NCBI GenBank assembly: GCA_021014325.1
Contig: CM037461.1
Location: 6,043,501 to 6,107,500 of the forward strand
Direction of reading: 5' to 3'
Length of the DNA stretch: 64,000 bases
From: Plazaster borealis
Taxonomy: Eukaryota > Echinodermata > Asteroidea > Forcipulatida > Labidiasteridae
The translations under genes and the position numbers were made by a program. Below, piece after piece: positions 1 to 13,700 of the stretch. Every line of letters begins with the position of its first letter. The first letter of the stretch is position 1. The notes below the pieces were generated by a model. The model was not told the DNA's origin, did no database searches, and worked only from the letters and a program-made list of their open reading frames with translations.

Positions 1-1634
1 CGTAGTTGTCACATAAAACGGCCGTTAAATTATTCGCACCCTCCTCCACTCAAAGCCTGGCCGGCTGGTGAAGTCGGTGATTTGATTGGGGTCATTTCAC
101 AATGGCCGCGCTCAGTGTACATTGAGGGAAGTAGGCCTAATTCGAAAGAAATTAAACAAATGTTATTTTAAATATATTTTTAAAAGGTTATTTACATTTA
201 AAACATCCAAAGCAGTCGGGCAACACATTTAGCTGGTATCAACAGCCGACCGGCCTGTGTAAGGAGTGTGCATTGGATTGAGAGGAAAACAGTGTGTTGA
301 AGTATGGGAACATTTTTTTTGGGGGGGACACCCTCTGCCACATATCGAGCATGGTACACAAGCAGCGTTGTAGCCACGTCGGTCGACCAGCACAGAGACT
401 AAATGGACATTCTACCGACGAGCACACCATGCAGCAAAATTATATTAAAACAAACAGAAAACCTCCCGTGCTAATTGCCAAGCCTTTTTTCCCAAGTCGT
501 CAATCATTAAAAAAAAAATTATCTGTAGACGCTGGGAGATTGATTGACACTCCTATTGAGATCCAATTACCTCTCATCTTAATCCTCTGCAGCTTGCTGT
601 ACATTGTTTCAGTTTGTCATACATTTGTAACACTTTTGCTGAACACTCAGAAGACAAGCTGTGAGGCATGTGGTGTCTTTGTGGTTTGATGACCTGGTTT
701 TGTGACTGAACATGGAAAGTGTATTGACATCTGCTGGCTTATAGGCCTATAGTTTCGTGCCTTTTCTAATGTAATTCATTTTTGGCATGGGTGTCATATC
801 TAGCGCGTCGAAAATGTGGCTTGCTCCAATATATGCCCAAGTGGTCTTGCCCTGAAAGATGTTTTGAAATTAGAGGCCTGGTTGAATACTAAACACTTAC
901 ATTATAATTTATTGCACTCACTACAGACAAAACAATTACTTGGAAAAGTGTTCCCTGCCACCACTTTTTCATTTGTTATTAAATGAAATAAACTAGTATC
1001 CAATTTACTCAAATGAGATATTCCTTTTGTAAAAATAAGTGACATAGTGGTACTGTCATGAAGTTGAATTTTTTTTTTTACAAACCTGACAAATAATAAA
1101 TTATGTCTCAGGAAACCCCTACAAATCCATTTGAAAGCGGTAAAACCATTTAAGCTTAAGCGGGCCCTCGACCCCAGTTCAAAAACGCTACGCTCGCTTT
1201 CCTTGCTACTGTAGGCCTTTATGCTCTATTTTGCTATATTGCTCTATTTTTATTATAATTTTAGCCGGCACTCAAAACCTTCTAGCTACAACCCTGTACA
1301 CAAGAACTATAGCATTTCAAGCACAAATATTTCAAGGGAAGTTTTCCACCATGACTGTCGTACAAAACAAAATCTTTTAACATAATTGCATCTTCAATCT
1401 TACCAATGGAATGCGCCCCCATTTTGTAGAGCAAAATTTTTTACTCCAAAAAATGGCGGAATGTGTTAGTTCACAAAGTAAAAGGAAAACCACTTTTGAA
1501 ACATCTTTCTAACCATGCATTTTATAACAAACGGATACAAACGCTTTTCATAGACCAACTCGCCCGATCCAAGGCAACGTGTCCCTTTAAAAAGCATTGA
1601 TAACTCTTTGTGGTTTTTGTTTCCTTCTTTACAG
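1..1634. other. ATG101 upstream region, no coding exon found
   Basis: No conserved coding exon was recognised here. A 131-codon + frame at 294-689 has no recognisable domain. The region may hold the promoter and a non-coding first exon of ATG101: a strong pyrimidine tract plus AG at 1633-1634 looks like a 3' splice site just before the coding exon. Repeat-like sequence at about 1310-1430 resembles one end of the TTAAAGG MITE group. The transcription start was not located. Confidence 0.4.
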
Positions 1635-1682
1635 AAAGAAATCAAAACTGCACTTTGATTTGAACTGGAAAGACTCAACGTT

Positions 1683-1697
1683 ATGAGTGCATCATGA
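1683..1697 (+). promoter_or_regulatory. 4-codon uORF overlapping the ATG101 start
   Basis: ATG at 1683 opens a frame of four codons whose TGA stop (1695-1697) overlaps the ATG101 start codon (1694-1696) as ATGA. Seen directly. By analogy with termination-reinitiation it could tune ATG101 translation, but that is inference. It exists in mRNA only if the transcript includes 1683, which the candidate splice acceptor at 1633-1634 would allow. Confidence 0.45.
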
Positions 1698-1723
1698 ATG
1701 CCAGATCACAGACATTTGAAGTT
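1694..1723 (+). CDS. ATG101: ATG101 coding exon 1
   Basis: Encodes residues 1-10 ([10 protein letters not shown]) and ends in phase 0 at a GTAAGT donor that is followed at once by a run of C. The exon may extend upstream to 1635 as 5' UTR. Confidence 0.93.
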
Positions 1724-4700
1724 GTAAGTACCCCCCCCCCCCCAAGGAAGGCCATCAAAGAAATATCCATTGGACATTTACGGGAGACTTTAGAACGCTA
1801 GCTGGCAGCAGACTTACCATGTACATTTCCATTGTTTAGGTAGTTCTGAGCATGTGCACATTTCCGAGAACAATGGATTTACCTGGTAAGTCTAGTGCCA
1901 CCCAGTGTCACCAAAAATCTACCATTGGAATATAGACCCTACTCACTGATGTCACATTTCTATAACAATGTGGAAGGTTTGCATAGACTACTTCTCAAAT
2001 ACTCCATGCGCATGCATTAGCCGTGGAATGAGGTGCATGCTTGTCTAATTAGCGATCAAATGTGTCGCTAACTAGACCAGCATGCACCTCATTCCACTGC
2101 AAATGAGCGCGTACAGAGTATTTGCGAAAAAGTCTATGCTGGAGTATTGTGCACGTGTAGGATATGCCATCCAGCAACAAGCACAATTGTACGGGTCTCC
2201 AGCTGCACAATCTCTTTTAGTATTAGCCTTTTAGAAACCATGACTTTCGGCTTAGTCTTTGCAGCTTTAGCTCAGTCAGGAATTTTGAAAATGTGGATAA
2301 AATAGTGACATCATCTGAAATTGAAAAGGTAATACATGTATAGACCCCTTGCACAACGCGCAGCGTGCTCACTTAAGCGCCTATCCTGGGTGTCATTTTG
2401 GGTGTCAAAATCTTATACAAACATGCACAAAGAGAGTTGACACCCAAAATGACGTACATTGTTCGGAGGTGCGTTCCGACTGTGTAAGTGTAAGGGGTCT
2501 ATAGAAATCAATAGACCGCCTTTGCGTTTAACGCAAAACGCTACAGGTACGCTGAGTTCATGCGCACGTTTTTACGCACAAAGAACAGCTATTGTCTGAT
2601 CTGCCTCCGTTCAAAGAGTGTGACATCATTTGGGGTCTATACAGAAGTTAGGGGGATTTTTTTAAAACGTACACGTTCGGTACAGGACTAAATCTTTGGG
2701 GAAAATCCACTAGACCAAAGGGCTTGTTGCTCAAAATGCTTACTGGACCAGAATTGTTTTAACAAGACCAGAACAGTTTAAACTTGCAAGTTGTTTTTAT
2801 TTGAACAAGCACTATGACATACGGTAATAAGAGAAGATTTATCTCATTCGTCTTTATGGGCATACATACTTCATTACTCAATAGAATTGAAAGGAGTTTA
2901 TCAGACTCAAAGTCAACGTTTGAACGTATGTAACTTGTTTTTGTTTAAGAATACACTGTACTCAGTGAGGTTCTATTTTTCAATTAAACAACACAAGACT
3001 GCTGGACTTGTACGTTCATGAGTTTACAGGCCCAACACTAAAACTAACTGGCCTCGGGCCTGTGGTCCAGTGTGAAATTAGAGCCCTGAACATGCAGGCA
3101 GTGCCCTAGCCAGAGCTAAAGCCTAGGGGAAACCGTGGTTTCGAATATGGCCCATGATTTTTTCTGTGAGTCTCAAGCATCTGTCTGAACAACGACTTTA
3201 CGAACTCGAACTCTGATGTTTCTGATCGTCTAAAACTTGTTTCCTTAAGCAATACACTCTTAAGGACGGAGCAATAGTGTTAAAAGTGTCTTACCAAAGT
3301 GTAAAGACCAGCAGCCGATTTCACGAAACTTTACGCAACTGCGTATATCCACTTGTGCACGATTTCTTGTAGTAGTGGTGCACAACTTACGCAATAAATG
3401 TTGCGCAAGTGGACTTACGCAGTTGCGTAAAGTCTCATGAAATCCGCTGCTGGACTCTAACCACCACACTACTGATCAGAAACACCATAGCTTGAGTCCG
3501 GTGTGATTGACCGCTCAACCACGACACGCCTTGAGTCTCAGGAAAAGACACTGCTGTAAGTTCTAGGGTTTGAAACGTCAGCAGGCGTGGAATTTCATGT
3601 TTTAAAGGGCAAGGCCATTTTCATTTTGCAAAGGGCACTTCCATTGGAAAATCTTAAAAAGTCTATGGGAAAGTTTAATGGGGCACCAAGGCCAAGACCA
3701 GGGGCAACAGAGGCCATGGCCTCCTTGGCCTCTGTGTAATTCCAGACCCGTGTCAGGCTAGTTACAACTTGTATTGTGTTTTTGTTTTAGGCGGTAGAAG
3801 GCCGTCAGATTGAGGAGGTTGTACTTAGCATTCTTCATACACTGCTCTTTCATAGGACCACTGGCAAGGTAAGTATTCTCTTAATTTTATATCAACTATA
3901 TTTTTATAAAAAAAATTGTGGGTAAAACACTGAACTATTTACATGACATTGTTCTCCCTTCAAGCATAGTATTTTGTCAAAGACCAGTATCCACACTTGA
4001 TGTGACCCAACATACCCATTCTGAAATAACAGACCTGTGAAAGTTTGGCTCAGTTGGTCATTGGAGTCACAAGAAAAAAAGTGGGAAAAAAACCTTAAAT
4101 GTTTTCACTGTTTTCAAACATTGAGTTTTGGACTAGTGAGATCAAAACCAATTGTTTTACTCATTTCTAAATCAACAATCAATCAGAAAACATTTGTATA
4201 GCGCCAAATACAACATAAATTGTTCAAAGGCGCTAAAGATAAAATTAATTATTATACACTTGTTACGCTTTCTTTGAAGTATTTGACTGAGCGCCTGACA
4301 GCAGCCACTCAGATCAGCTCTGTCTGCGCCTTGAACACCCAGCCTGCGCCTTGAACACCCAGCAGGGTGGATATGTGCGCATTACAAGTCTTATTATTAT
4401 TATTATTATTACTTGTTGAAAAAGATGACATTTGAGAAGCTTCTTGAAAATATGAATAGTCTGAGCATCCTTGATGTGATTTGGAAAACTACATGTTTTG
4501 CATTTCAAGCAAAAATATTTCAAAGGGAGTTTCCCACCATGACCATCTTTATACCATGTACGTTGTGTGCAAATCTGTAAACATTTATATTTTTAATCTT
4601 ACCAATGTTATATGCACACCCTTTAACATTGGTCTTCTGGCCTATTAAAACACTAGAGGACCAGTCAAAATTCTCTCCAAGTGGTCATGCTGGCTAGTCC

Positions 4701-7700
4701 AGTGTTGAACAGCTTCCCTATTTAATATAAAGAAATGGACTAGTGAAAAAGCTTGCAAACTAGTGAAGCTGCTTGTAAGCATGGTCCTACTAGCCAGTCA
4801 TTTCAAAAGGTGGTCGCAGTTTTTTACATGATCGCCAAAAATCTGGAGCGATTATGTCCATGCAGGAAGAATAATCAGTTATTGGATTACACAATATCAG
4901 AAACGTTTCTCAGATTGAAAATTTGTTGAATCACTTTCTCTAAAACCACATTCCTTTGAAGGGAATCATTTCTCAAAATCTTATACTTTATCAACAGCTG
5001 CAGTGCTACTTACTAAGTACATACATGTACATGTAGTAAGTTTTTATGGTCATTAACTTTTGGACTAATTACCAAAGGTATACCTAACTCTGCACGATTC
5101 AAAAATTTAGAATGGCGATACATCGTCAGGTAAATATCACCAATATGACAATATATTGCGAAGATTTTTAAAAATTGAAAGTACCCTATAGAAAGACCAC
5201 CTTGGCTAAATGGGAACACAAAAACAGAGTCTTTTGCGGAACATTTAAAAGACTTTACAGCTTATGAAGGTATACCTTTAAAAACTTTTAGCGAACAATC
5301 AACGAGATCGTTGTTATCGTCGATATTCAATAATCGTCATTATCACGATATTTCAACATTTTCAAAACCAACATCGATATTGACAATATTGTCCTCAATA
5401 TCGTATCGTGACGATATTATCATGATATTGTCCAGCACTAGTTATAACCCCCCCCCCCCCCCTTACAAAACATTTTTTAACAAGTTTCTGTGAATTTTCT
5501 TCTTTGGAACAGTTTCATTACAAGCAGGAGGGTACGTATGCCATAGGTACTGTGGGTATGGTGGACGTAGACTGTGACTTTGTGGACTTCACCTACGTTC
5601 GCTGCCACTCTGCTGAGCTAGACCGTATGCTACACAGGGAGGTGACTGCATTCAGAGCCTCACTACGGTCAAACGAGGGCTCACTCTGCAACGGACAGGT
5701 AGGTTTTAAAAATGAGTAACAAGTCAATGGGAGACTTAAAGGGTGTGTACAACATCGGTAAGGTTGAAAATAATAGTTTTGCTTGAAATGCTGTAGTTTT
5801 TAAGAAATGAGTAAAACAATTAGTCTTTATCACTGGTGATAAAATCCGATGTTTGAAAACAGTGAAAAGGGTTTTTCACTGTTTTCTTATAACTCCGAAG
5901 ACCGATTTAGCTTAAACTTTCACAGGTTTGTTATTTCATGTGTATGTTGGGTCACATTGGACCCTGGTATTTAGGGTTCCAGGGGCCGATTTCACAAAGA
6001 GCTAAGATTGATCTTAACTATGTATCAATCTTAATTGCTAAGCAAAGTGGGATACAATCAGGCCTGTGAAATCTCCGCTTTAAAGCGGATATCCGCTTTT
6101 TTATTTTTTTGTCGATTTTTTATTTCCGCTTTTTTTTTTTTTTTTTTTTCCGTTTTTTTTTTTTTTGGTTGTTTTGTTTTTTTTTTTTCTTTCATTTTTT
6201 GGCCTTATTTATGCTTGACAACAGTAATGTACAACTACAATAATGTGACATAAGCCTAGTTATTGGATCAATGGGGTGCCCCAATTCGACCAGTGTAAAT
6301 GTGTGACGCGCGCTCACTTGACGTTCGCTCACTTGACGTTCCACAATCATTCTTACATCATGTAGTGTTTCAGCTCTTTTTTTAAGGGTCCACTCACAGG
6401 CCTGTACAATACAAATCACTATGGTGATATTAACAACTCATCTTCAGATGAATCTTAGTGCTTTTGTGAAATCGAGCCCTGGGCACAATTTCATTGAGCT
6501 GCTTAAGCACAAAAAGTAGCTATGCACAACACATTTCTGCCTAGCAGAATAGGGTTACCAGCCAAAATCCCATCTCGCATACACAATCTGTGACTGGTAT
6601 TCCGCTTATTTATGCTTAGCATGCATCTGTTAAGCAATATTTTCTGCTAAAGCAGCTCTATGAAATTGGGCCCAGATGGCAGCAGACTTACCGGGTACAT
6701 CCAATTCAACCTCCTGCCCAGTGGTGTACGATCTCGCCATGCCATTTTTTTACAGAGTGCTCGATCATAACCCCTGGAAGTGTGACTTTGAAACATCCAA
6801 ATATATTGGATATTTTAATTAGTCCTGTAGTTGATCCATTCTGTGTTAGAGACATTCGCAGAGCGCACGATCAAAAGAGGCATCAACCGTAGAGTAACTG
6901 GTCCCCTCTCATTCTTCTTTTATCTGGTGATCATGTCTAACTGTATGCAGTTTAGGGTGACCACAGAAAAACATGATTTATTTTAAGTGGATTGCGTCAA
7001 AAAAATTGCATTTTGACACGCACGTACTAAGCGCCCTACGATCGCCCTAAATGTACAAGCGCTCAAAAGTTCTTAGCAAGCCTGCGCACAGAGCAGTCAC
7101 TTTTGGTTGGCCAATCAGCATTGTTTTTCAGCACTTCCCTTCCAGGGGGTAGTGAGAAGAGGTATCGATACGACACACTGCCCATGGTAGTGAGGCCGTG
7201 GCCAATTTTCCTTGGAAGTGAGCGCATGCTCACCATATTTTAAACGATTGAATATTGTGTGTCTGTACTACCACCTTCCACCTCATACTGTTCATAGAGA
7301 GTTAACCACAGTGTTCTCCCTTAACAGTGGTCCGCTGGCCAAATGCCAGTTAAAACACACGAGGACCAGTCAAAATTCTGTCCAACTGGTCCTGCTGGCT
7401 AGTTCATTCCTAGTTCAAGTCCCATCGCTACATATTGTAAACCACCTCATATTAGTTCAAATTACAAGTCTCATGCTAATGACAATGTTGAAAGAAAACC
7501 TTCAAATATGGACCAGTGAAAAAGCTTGTGGACTAGTGACATGACAGCTAACTGGCCATGCTGGCCAGTCACTGAGGGCAAAAAAGTTAAGGGCAAACTT
7601 TGAACCACTTCACATTGGTATTCTGAAAAATGTCCATGCCCACCTGCGGTATTAATATTCCCTAATTATTACAATCCATGCTAGCAAGATACACCTGCAC

Positions 7701-10700
7701 CACCACCCACCCACCTGAATTACCAACCCTAACATAATCTCTCCCCTTGAAAGGTGGCATGTCCTGGCCGAGTGGTCAAGCGCACCAGACTCAAGTTCTG
7801 GTGTTTCTGATCAGCAGAGTGTGGGTTCGAGTCCCGATCATGACACTTGTATCCTTGAGCAAGATACTTTACCATAATTGCTTTGTCCTTCGGGTGGAAC
7901 ATAAAGCTGTAGGTCCTGTGTGTTGTGTAATGCACGTAAAAGAACACAGTTACACTTACAATTCAAAAATTTCAAAACCCTGTCTGGAATGAAATGATGA
8001 TAGGTGCTTTGAGAAGCCCGCCGATAAAGTGCAATTCAAAACCTAGTATTAAATGCGATTGCTATTTATACTCAGACTCCATAATGAAAACAAAAGAATA
8101 AACACTTCAGTTGACTGACAAAGTGAGGATTTTCCGCAAAAAAACATACAACCCACGCTTATTTGCAAAAGCTGATTGGTTAGAAGAAGTACATACAAAC
8201 ACCATCCGATCGATCATTCATTTGCAGTGAACTTAAAATCGATATTCCAAGGTCACTAGCTAAGCAGCACCGACCTTGACCCAGAAAACCACATTCCGAA
8301 GTCCAAAAAAAACTGCGCGCCATCTTTGTAATCACATGTAAACCGAAAACACTAGAAAGCAATACGTCAGACGGTGTTGCAAATTTATATGTTCAACGGT
8401 GTTGCAAATTTATATGTTCATTATTATTATTTATTGATGATAAACTGAATTATTTTTAAAAGTAATCACAAGCTTTGATTTTCAATTTGCATTATTTGTA
8501 GATTTCACTGGAGTTTTATCAGAAGAAGAAGAATCGCTGGCCATTCCCTGATGAGAGTATACCATGGGAGGTCTGGACGATCAAGACTAACGTTGTGGTG
8601 CTGTCAAATGAGCATGGTAAAATAAAATCTGATAGTCAAGAAATATATTTTTAAAAGGTATTATACAGGATTGGTAGAGCTGACAAAATAGTCGCAGACA
8701 GTGTTCATGTGTTGTGTGACCAACCACATCATAAAATTAAAAACCTGTGAAAATTTGGGCTTAATACATTGTGTTAGTCAGGAGAAAATAGTGAAAAACC
8801 GTGCGCAATTTTCAGCATGTCCTTAATTTTCGTTGTAAAAACCAAAATCAGCTGATTGCATCTTTTTATGTTTTCAGTTTTGATTTTTCTTGAATATGAC
8901 TTAATATCAGAGGGAAATATATTTCACAGAAAATATGGTTCCAGCATGACTTTATAATTACAAAAGCAAAAAATAGTTAATGGCCTGACGTTTCGACCCT
9001 AGCAGAGTCTTTCTCGAAGGCTAAATGACAAGACAACACACATGAACATAAGTGTAACAAAAGCAGTCAAGTGGAAATACATAAATAGAGGCAGACTGCA
9101 AACAGACAAGGCAAGGGGTAAACAATGAATAGGGAGACATGGGGGGGGGTTGGAGGGAGGGGGCTGGTTTGACCACAAGAAGTTGGAAACACAAAGGACA
9201 AGATCAAATGTTGGAAGAGGGAGAAAAAGTAATTAATTACTAACTGAGGCAGGCTAAAAAAAAAGGGGATATCTGTGGGGAAAAGGAGAAGGCAAAGAAA
9301 AAAAGGTTATTAGTCATTTCCTTCTTGGATGTTCAGACCATGGGGTTGATTGGTCTATAGGCGCCTTATCCACAGTTTCTCCCTACTCAGCCTTTACAAT
9401 TAGTAAGCTTTCAGACTAAAATTAAACACAATGTTTTTGTCCTTACCAATCCTGTATAATACCTATAACAATAATAATAATAATATTGTGTATTTATTGC
9501 GTTTTTTCAAGCCAAGTAGGCTCCTCAAAGCAGTATTACCCCCGGTTCATCATGGGTGAAGTTCCACAAGACTGCAGAGCTTGTAGCTCAAAGTTTTAAC
9601 CTGGCCAGAATTTATTAACAAGACCTGGGAAGGATTGCACCAAGCAGTCTTAAAACGGTCTATTCGCTATAGACCAAGCAAGTCTCGCGTGTATTCAAAC
9701 ATTTTTGGGACCACTTTGGTCCCACGTACGATGCTTTAACGCGTGAAGGAAACAAACTCACACGCTTTAATGGGTCCCAATGTTCGAATACGCACGAAAC
9801 TTGCACAGTCTATAGCTGGCTAACTTGAGACGTACTTAGACAGTCTTTCATTATAGACCGATTGCAATAGCACGGTCTATATTTTTTGCCATTCTTCAAT
9901 CTTAAGCGTGTGCTGGGCTGGCTGTAATCGTTCTTTGTTTTGTTTTTAAACATAATGCTAGTGTTAGTTGTCGATCATTAATGCAAAGAGCTCTACGACG
10001 AGGGCTGATAGTGTTTACTCGGTATTTAATTTTGTGCCAGGCTTTTCGCCAAATTGCTTAGGTGTGACTCCAGAATTTCTCTGCAGTTCATGAAACCCTC
10101 GATATTAATAACAGTATAATAATAAAGAGACATTTATAAAGCGCAAACAGTTGCAGATGGGTTCCGCCTCAAGGCGCTGTATACAAGCAAAAATTGATTA
10201 AACAGCATAAATTAAATCAAAAACAACGATAATTAAACAATTTTTCCGAAAAAAACGAAAATTACGTCTTGACCAGCCAAATACACAGTAAGCTAAAAAG
10301 ATGAAGTAGTTAAAAATAGTTGTAGAAATTGAATAATAGATTCAAACCTTTCAATAAGTTGCAATGTTACAAAAACACTGTTTGAAAAAATGAGTCTTAA
10401 GACGAGACTCGAACAACTCGATGGTCGATGACGATAAGTGCCAACTTGTCTGTGTGACTGAAGGCTGGTCGCCTAATGTTCGAACTTTCTTTACCTTTCG
10501 AAGCCATTGTCACTGTGTCAGTGTTCTGTGGATAATGTTGCCATCGTAACTATCGAAGCTTAGAAATACGCTTGTATATTTCACTACTCCTCACTGACTT
10601 ATCTAAGACTGGCTTATTGCAACAGGCTTAACAACTGACTAAGCTAGGACCGTCTAAGGCAGATAGCAGGGCCCAATTTCATAGAGCTGCTTAAGCAGAA

Positions 10701-13700
10701 AATATTGCTTAAAAATGTTCTGCTAAGCAGAAATAAGCAGGATACCAGTCACAAATTGTTCACATGACATGGTAGTTTGGCTGGTAACCTTATTCTGGTA
10801 AGCAAATTTTTGTTGCGCTTAGCTACTTTTTCTGCTTAAGCAGCTCTATGAAATTGGGCCCTGGCTATAACTGACTGGGCCCAATTTCATAGAGCTGCTT
10901 AAGCAGAAAAAATTGCTTAATAATTTTTTGCTTAGCAGAAATGAGCAGGATACCAGTCACAAATTGTACATGTGACATGGTAGTTTGGCTGGTAACCTTA
11001 TTCTGGTAAGCATAATTTTGTTGTGCTTAGCTACTTTTTGTGCTTAAGCAGCTCTATGAAATTGAGCCCTGGTCATAGACCACTGGCTAAGGCCACTTTA
11101 TTGCAATCCGCCCCAGAATCTAAGGCCGTGTTCACATTGAATTATCAAGACCATCGGTAACATTCCCTTGGGTAAATCTTACCAGTATCCACACTTGGAT
11201 TATTTGATGAAGGTAAACTAACCGAGACGATGGTAAAAACAAACTGACTGACTGAATATAAACACATGAGGGCGCTATACCAGTGACCTTTAACCGGATG
11301 TGACAAGATACATGACCTAGCTTATAAACAATGGTTGAAGAGACGCACAGCAAATCAAAGTGCGAAAAACAACGCAAGCAAAGAGACGCAATTTCTAAGT
11401 TCTGTATATACCGCCAAATACTCTTCCAAAAATCATCTCTGTGTGAGTTTTTTCTTGAATGTACTTGTACTCTTCCAAAAACGAATGCTGTACCATCCGT
11501 TTGTTATATATTTGTTTCTGAAATAGAAACTTTGATTGGCTATAATTTTCCCGCTTCTTTCTGGATCCTTCCCTTAATCCCTTTCCCCTCTCTTTTTCTA
11601 TAAACGGATATGTATTTGTTTGTACTTGTTTTATGCCTCTGAAGAAGGTCCGGTCTGGATCGAAAGCTAAGGCCATCTACCCTACTCATTATAATATAAT
11701 TTCTTTTTACATTACAGGATTGGAATGAATGTACTCTTCCAAAAAACATCTCTTTTATGATATGTTTCTTAAGAAAATTAGAGGATTGGAATGAATGTAC
11801 TCTTCCAAAAAACATCTTTTTTATGATATGTTTCTTGAGAAAATTAGGGGATTGGAATGTATGTACTCTTCCAAAAAACATCTCTTTTATGATATGTTTC
11901 TCAGAAAATAAGAGGATCGGAATGAATGTACTCTTCCAAAAAACATCTCTTTTATGATATGTTTCTATAGAAAACTAGGGGATTGGAATGAATTTATAAG
12001 TTTCTCAAAAACTAGAGGATTGGAATGAAAGTACTCTTCCAATGACCACTGACGTACCATCCCCTTATGATAAGTTTCTCCAAAACTAGAGGATTGGAAT
12101 GAATGTACTTGTAGGCCTACTCTTCCAAAAACAAATGCTGTACCATCCCATGATGATGTACATTTTTCCATTAGAGGATTGGAATGAATGTGCTCTTCCA
12201 GAAACCAACAATTTAAACAAAATTTAATTTAAACAAAATGTCTGAGATGCAGTCATGGTTGGCCAACAACTTCCTCAAACTCAACAGTGAAAAAACTAAA
12301 GTGCTTCTCATCGAATCTCAGCATCAACAATCATTAGTGCAGTCACACTCCTTTGGAAGTCAAGAGTTGCCTGTGGCCAAGACAGTTTGTGATCTGGGAG
12401 TTCATTTCGATGAAGTCCTCAACTTGAATACTCACATCTCCGCTGTATGCAAGAGTGCCCACTACCATCTTTGGAATATCTCGAAAGTTCGGAAATATCT
12501 CTCAGACTCGGATGCTGCACTAATTATTCATGCTCTAGTCACATCGAGGATAGATTTTTGCAATGCAGTTCTCGTTGGTCTACCCGATGTGTCCATACTT
12601 CGATTGCAGAGAGTTTTGAACAATGCAGCAAGAGTTCTGGGCCATGTCAGAAAGTATGAAAGCATAACCCCAACTCTCATGTCCCTCCACTGGCTTCCAG
12701 TCCGACAGAGGATTGCTTTTAAGATCTTGACATTAGTACACAAATCACTTCATGACGTAGCACCTGACTACATCAAGGACTTGCTCAAGATAAAGCAGGG
12801 CAGCTACTCGCTTTGTTCTGGCTCCTCTCCAGTCTTAGTTGTTCCCAGGTCCAGAACAGTTCGTGACGGTGACCGGGCCTTCTCACACATTGGACCTGTT
12901 CTCTGGAATAAATTACCCAATTCCATCCGGAACATTGTTTCTCTGGAGACTTTCAAAACAGAACTTAAGACACTGCTCTTTACACAAGCATACCGTGTCT
13001 ATTCTTAGCAATAATTTTTTATGATGCTTAATCATTGTACATCATTTTCATCTATTGCTGAAGCGCCATGAGTAATGTATTTTAGAATGTGCGCTATATA
13101 AATCCATATATTATTATTATTATTAATTTCAACCGAATCGATTGTTTGTTTGTTTGGTTTTTTTTTCCCAGAGAGGCAGCTGTATCGAGAGAAGCTTGGA
13201 GAGATTCTTGGTGAGAAGGTGATCTGTATTGCAGAGGCCATGGGTAGACACGACTACCTCCCTAAGGCCCCCAACCAGCCTCAACTCGACACTGTCTTTG
13301 ATATTACCCTTCCTGATGTCCAACCGTACCTCTTTAAGGTTAGTATTATTATGATATATTTCTGGTAATGAAACCAACGATGCCTTATAAGTGAATTTAA
13401 TCACTGTAGCTCACAAGCCTGAGGAAACCTGGGCCCAATTTCATGGCTCTGCTTACCGTAAGCAAAGAATCGGCGCTTACGGAAGCAGGGAATTCCGCGC
13501 TTACGTCAAGCGTATTCCACAAGTTAGGGAATTTTTGCTTGTGCACGTGCGTACTCCACGTTACTAGGCATTCGTTCGCTTACACAGCTAGCGCAGAAAT
13601 TCGGCGCTTGCACAGTAAGCAGAGAATGGAGATCGTAAGCGCAGAATTCTGCGGTAAGTAAAGCCATGAAATTGGGCCCTGTAAACAAGGGTGCTTGCTA

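Noticed and set aside
294..689. 131-codon + frame upstream of ATG101
   Set aside because: No recognisable domain, odd composition, and not linked by splice sites; kept only as part of the upstream region.
7757..7840. Possible tRNA-Leu/Ser gene
   Set aside because: Eroded arms and a SINE body shared with five other copies.
11540..11957. Repetitive protein frames on both strands
   Set aside because: Product of the 66-bp minisatellite period.
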